Position numbers and translations under genes: made by a program
Notes under the pieces: generated by a model
What the model was told of the DNA's origin: nothing
The model's database searches: none
The model's input: only the letters and a program-made list of their open reading frames with translations
Shown: one piece after another, positions 5,675 to 6,865 of the stretch
Position numbering within the stretch: the first letter of the stretch is position 1
How the letters are laid out: each line of letters opens with the position of its first letter
NCBI GenBank assembly: GCA_020347085.1
Contig: CP070769.1
Location: 2,150,096 to 2,156,960 of the forward strand
DNA from: Desulfobacterales bacterium
Lineage (GTDB): Bacteria; Desulfobacterota; Desulfobacteria; Desulfobacterales; C00003060
Length of the DNA: 6,865 nt
Reading direction: 5' to 3'

Positions 5675-5834
5675 TTACAACAGAACCCTCTCGTAGGAGG
5701 TGACAATCACCCACTTTTCCTCACGGTTACCATTCAAATGACCTGCTTCTGCCATTTGCCTAATGGCAAGGCGCATTATATTAAGCTGATTTCTGCCTTT
5801 TTCGGGGTTTTTTAAAAGCCAGCAGTTCTCGCAT
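5675..5834 (-). pseudogene. Possible small protein gene with a single-base frameshift
   Basis: On the minus strand an ATG at 5832-5834 begins MRELLAFKKPRKRQKSA and stops at TAA (5781-5783). In the next frame a stretch continues as NIMRLAIRQMAEAGHLNG, through a tail ending VTSYERVLL, to a TAA at 5675-5677. Dropping one T near 5783 would join them into a protein of about 52 residues with a basic N-terminus and a helical middle. Without repair, the second frame alone could start at ATG 5774-5776 and make 33 residues. No strong ribosome-binding site precedes either ATG. I do not recognise a family. It points the same way as the trehalose operon and lies upstream of that operon's promoter. Chance reading frames opposite a plus-strand regulatory region are a real alternative. 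Confidence 0.3.
5751..5784 (+). promoter_or_regulatory. Candidate promoter for the cysteine-rich gene, overlapping an inverted repeat
   Basis: TTGCCT (5756-5761) and TATTAA (5779-5784) are 17 bases apart. The -35 box sits inside the inverted repeat GCCATT-TGCCT-AATGGC (5751-5767), a layout typical of repressor control. The start codon it would serve lies about 100 bases downstream. Confidence 0.35.
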
Positions 5835-5882
5835 GATTCTTGCAGTCACTTTGCATGTTTCTTGCAAGGTGAAAAACCCACG

Positions 5883-6074
5883 ATGAAATTTGACCCGTCC
5901 TGCATAGGTAATGAGCCTCGCAAAACACCCAACAAAAACGATTGGCCGGCACTCACCCGGGAATGCCCCTATTTAAAGGGGTCACACTGTTCCTGCCATG
6001 GGGCGTCGTGTAACGAAGAAAATTGCCCTGTATTGTTTGTGATTCGCGTGGGTATGCGAGAAGGTACGTGGTAA
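5883..6074 (+). CDS. Small cysteine-rich protein, 63 residues
   Basis: The ATG at 5883 has AAGGTG (5866-5871) eleven bases upstream. A TTG at 5862 would add seven residues but has no ribosome-binding site. The product begins MKFDPSCIGNEP and has six cysteines at 7, 28, 36, 38, 43 and 48. The last five form C-x7-C-x-C-x4-C-x4-C within ECPYLKGSHCSCHGASCNEE and the residues after it; His35 and His39 lie among them. That density in a short soluble protein suggests binding of zinc or an iron-sulfur cluster, though I do not recognise the exact spacing as a named family. No signal peptide is visible. The PilZ gene follows in the same direction 145 bases later, but a structured repeat lies between them, so a shared transcript is uncertain. 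Confidence 0.5.
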   Translation: MKFDPSCIGNEPRKTPNKNDWPALTRECPYLKGSHCSCHGASCNEENCPVLFVIRVGMREGTW

Positions 6075-6110
6075 GTGAACAAGTGGTTTCTCCAACCCAG
6101 ACGGGTCTCT

Positions 6111-6186
6111 GACCAGCGTGCTTCCCGGACACGCAGTGCTGCCATAAGGCAGAACCCCCGCCCGGTAGGGCGAGGAGGGTTCACAC
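6111..6186 (+). repeat. Structured dispersed repeat, copy 1
   Basis: Aligns with 6659-6733 over its whole length, about three quarters identical by eye and almost identical in the right half. Contains CTGCC-ATAA-GGCAG, then a GC-rich hairpin with CGCCC-GGTA-GGGCG at its core, ending TTCACAC. It lies between the cysteine-rich gene and the PilZ gene, ending 33 bases before the PilZ start. Confidence 0.7.
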
Positions 6187-6219
6187 CTCGCATCACAAAT
6201 CTGCTAGGGAGGTTGCGTT

Positions 6220-6603
6220 ATGCCGAAGAGGACAAAGCGGATCGAGAGAAGAAGATACAAGCGGTTTCGAGTGCCTAGGAATGCATTTGTACTGCTTAGG
6301 CCTAATGGTACCGAGGTAGGTAAAATAATCGATATCAGCCCTGAGGGGCTTGCATTTGATTATGCTGGAAGCGAACAACTGCCCGAGGAATTATCTGAAT
6401 TGGACATACTTATAACAGATGATGGTTTTCGTTTGAATAAGTTACCATATAAGACCGTTTCAAGTATTGAAACCTATGAAAGTCCTTTTGGTTCCATGAG
6501 TAAAAGGAGATGTGGCGTACAATTTGGTGGTCTAACGCTGCGCCAGATTTCTCAACTAAAACATTTCATCCAGAACTACGCATCTAGTGACACACAAGAT
6601 TAG
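6220..6603 (+). CDS. PilZ domain protein (predicted c-di-GMP receptor)
   Basis: A 127-residue single-domain protein. PilZ domains bind the second messenger cyclic di-GMP and pass the signal to motility, exopolysaccharide or gene-expression partners. Both binding motifs are intact: RxxxR at Arg11-Arg15 within the basic RRRYKRFRV segment, and DxSxxG at Asp38, Ser40 and Gly43 (DISPEGLAF). The downstream beta-barrel strands (LDILITDDGF, RCGVQFGGL) and a C-terminal helix (LRQISQLKHFIQNYA) complete the fold. The ATG at 6220 is well supported by AGGGAGG (6206-6212) seven bases upstream. There is no output domain, so it probably works by binding a partner protein encoded elsewhere. It does not appear to share transcription with the trehalose operon, which runs the other way. 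The gene is bracketed by two copies of a structured repeat. Confidence 0.88.
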   Translation: MPKRTKRIERRRYKRFRVPRNAFVLLRPNGTEVGKIIDISPEGLAFDYAGSEQLPEELSELDILITDDGFRLNKLPYKTVSSIETYESPFGSMSKRRCGVQFGGLTLRQISQLKHFIQNYASSDTQD

Positions 6604-6658
6604 GAGCCGAGCGCATATTCGATTGTCAAAAAACTGACACATAGCCAAGAACCGTTTT

Positions 6659-6733
6659 GACCGGCCCGCTTCGTGCGCGCGAAGCACTGCCGCAAAGCAA
6701 AACCCCCGCCCGGAAGGGCGGAGGGCTTCACAC
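6659..6733 (+). repeat. Structured dispersed repeat, copy 2
   Basis: Second copy of the element at 6111-6186, in the same orientation, beginning 55 bases after the PilZ stop. Contains GCTTCG-TGCGCG-CGAAGC (6668-6685) and a GC-rich hairpin with CCGCCC-GGAA-GGGCGG at its core. Read on the minus strand, that hairpin is followed by GGGTTTTGCTTT, so this copy could end transcripts entering from the right. Confidence 0.7.
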
Positions 6734-6865
6734 AGTTTTAGTGCAGTTCTCATAAATCTATTCCGTTTCAGATGAGGACGTTCTCCTCCGATGGAGCCAT
6801 TTTGACCATTTTGTCAAGGCTTCTTGGCGAGGCGAAGCGTGAAAATGCAACATGTTTGAGCCCCG
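6734..6865. other. Right-edge sequence without a supported gene
   Basis: No frame here has a start, ribosome-binding site and recognisable product. Visible details are a short direct repeat of CCATTTTG (6796-6803 and 6805-6812) and a small stem, TTGAC-CATTTT-GTCAA. The final bases (ATGCAACATGTTTGAGCCCCG) may continue into a palindrome cut by the window edge, which cannot be judged here. Confidence 0.4.

Noticed and set aside
5693..5703. Near-perfect ribosome-binding sequence TAGGAGGTGA on the plus strand
   Set aside because: No start codon lies at a workable distance; the first ATG is 35 bases further on and opens no useful frame.
5969..6196. Minus-strand frames across the two repeats (also 6556-6753) giving similar proteins with GRGFC motifs
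   Set aside because: The similarity comes from the repeated DNA itself, which folds into GC-rich hairpins; the frames overlap real genes and lack start signals.
1..6865. CRISPR array, tRNA or rRNA genes
   Set aside because: No regularly spaced direct repeats, cloverleaf or conserved rRNA segments were seen on either strand.

Overview
This window is bacterial DNA of roughly even base composition. A four-gene trehalose block on the minus strand takes up about two thirds of it, with short accessory genes and repeats on both sides. The gene set (DUF5752 protein, TreT-type glycosyltransferase, OtsB, OtsA, PilZ protein) and the dispersed GC-rich hairpin repeats would fit an environmental, perhaps anaerobic, Gram-negative lineage such as Desulfobacterota. 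That placement is a guess from gene style; no marker gene is present to prove it.

Left flank (1-1156). A perfect 16-bp inverted repeat (11-26 and 346-361) bounds a 351-bp segment that looks like a small non-autonomous mobile element. It holds a minus-strand frame broken by one stop codon. To its right is a good sigma70-type promoter (403-431), then a reading frame that reads as a ribbon-helix-helix (RHH) protein but has no start codon (about 443-592). Then comes a 105-residue protein of unknown function (619-936). A 14-bp-stem hairpin (1021-1065) and a weak terminator candidate separate this flank from the convergent trehalose operon.

Trehalose operon (5492 down to 1157, minus strand). The order of transcription is DUF5752 protein, treT, otsB, otsA. 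Gaps are 2, 68 and 0 bases, so it is very probably one transcription unit. A candidate promoter lies at 5522-5550, with two palindromes upstream of it. The operon carries two separate routes to trehalose. TreT joins a nucleotide-activated glucose to free glucose in one step. OtsA and OtsB go through trehalose 6-phosphate, from UDP-glucose and glucose 6-phosphate. The DUF5752 protein typically travels with TreT and has no established role.

Right flank (5493-6865). The intergenic region holds a plausible but frameshifted small minus-strand frame (5675-5834). It also has a candidate plus-strand promoter overlapping an inverted repeat (5751-5784). Next come a 63-residue cysteine-rich protein (5883-6074) and a single-domain PilZ protein with both c-di-GMP-binding motifs intact (6220-6603). 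Two copies of a structured repeat of about 75 bp (6111-6186 and 6659-6733) bracket the PilZ gene in direct orientation. The last 130 bases contain no gene I can support.

The best leads are the dual-route trehalose operon with its uncharacterised DUF5752 member, the small inverted-repeat element beside the startless RHH gene, and the paired structured repeats around the PilZ gene.
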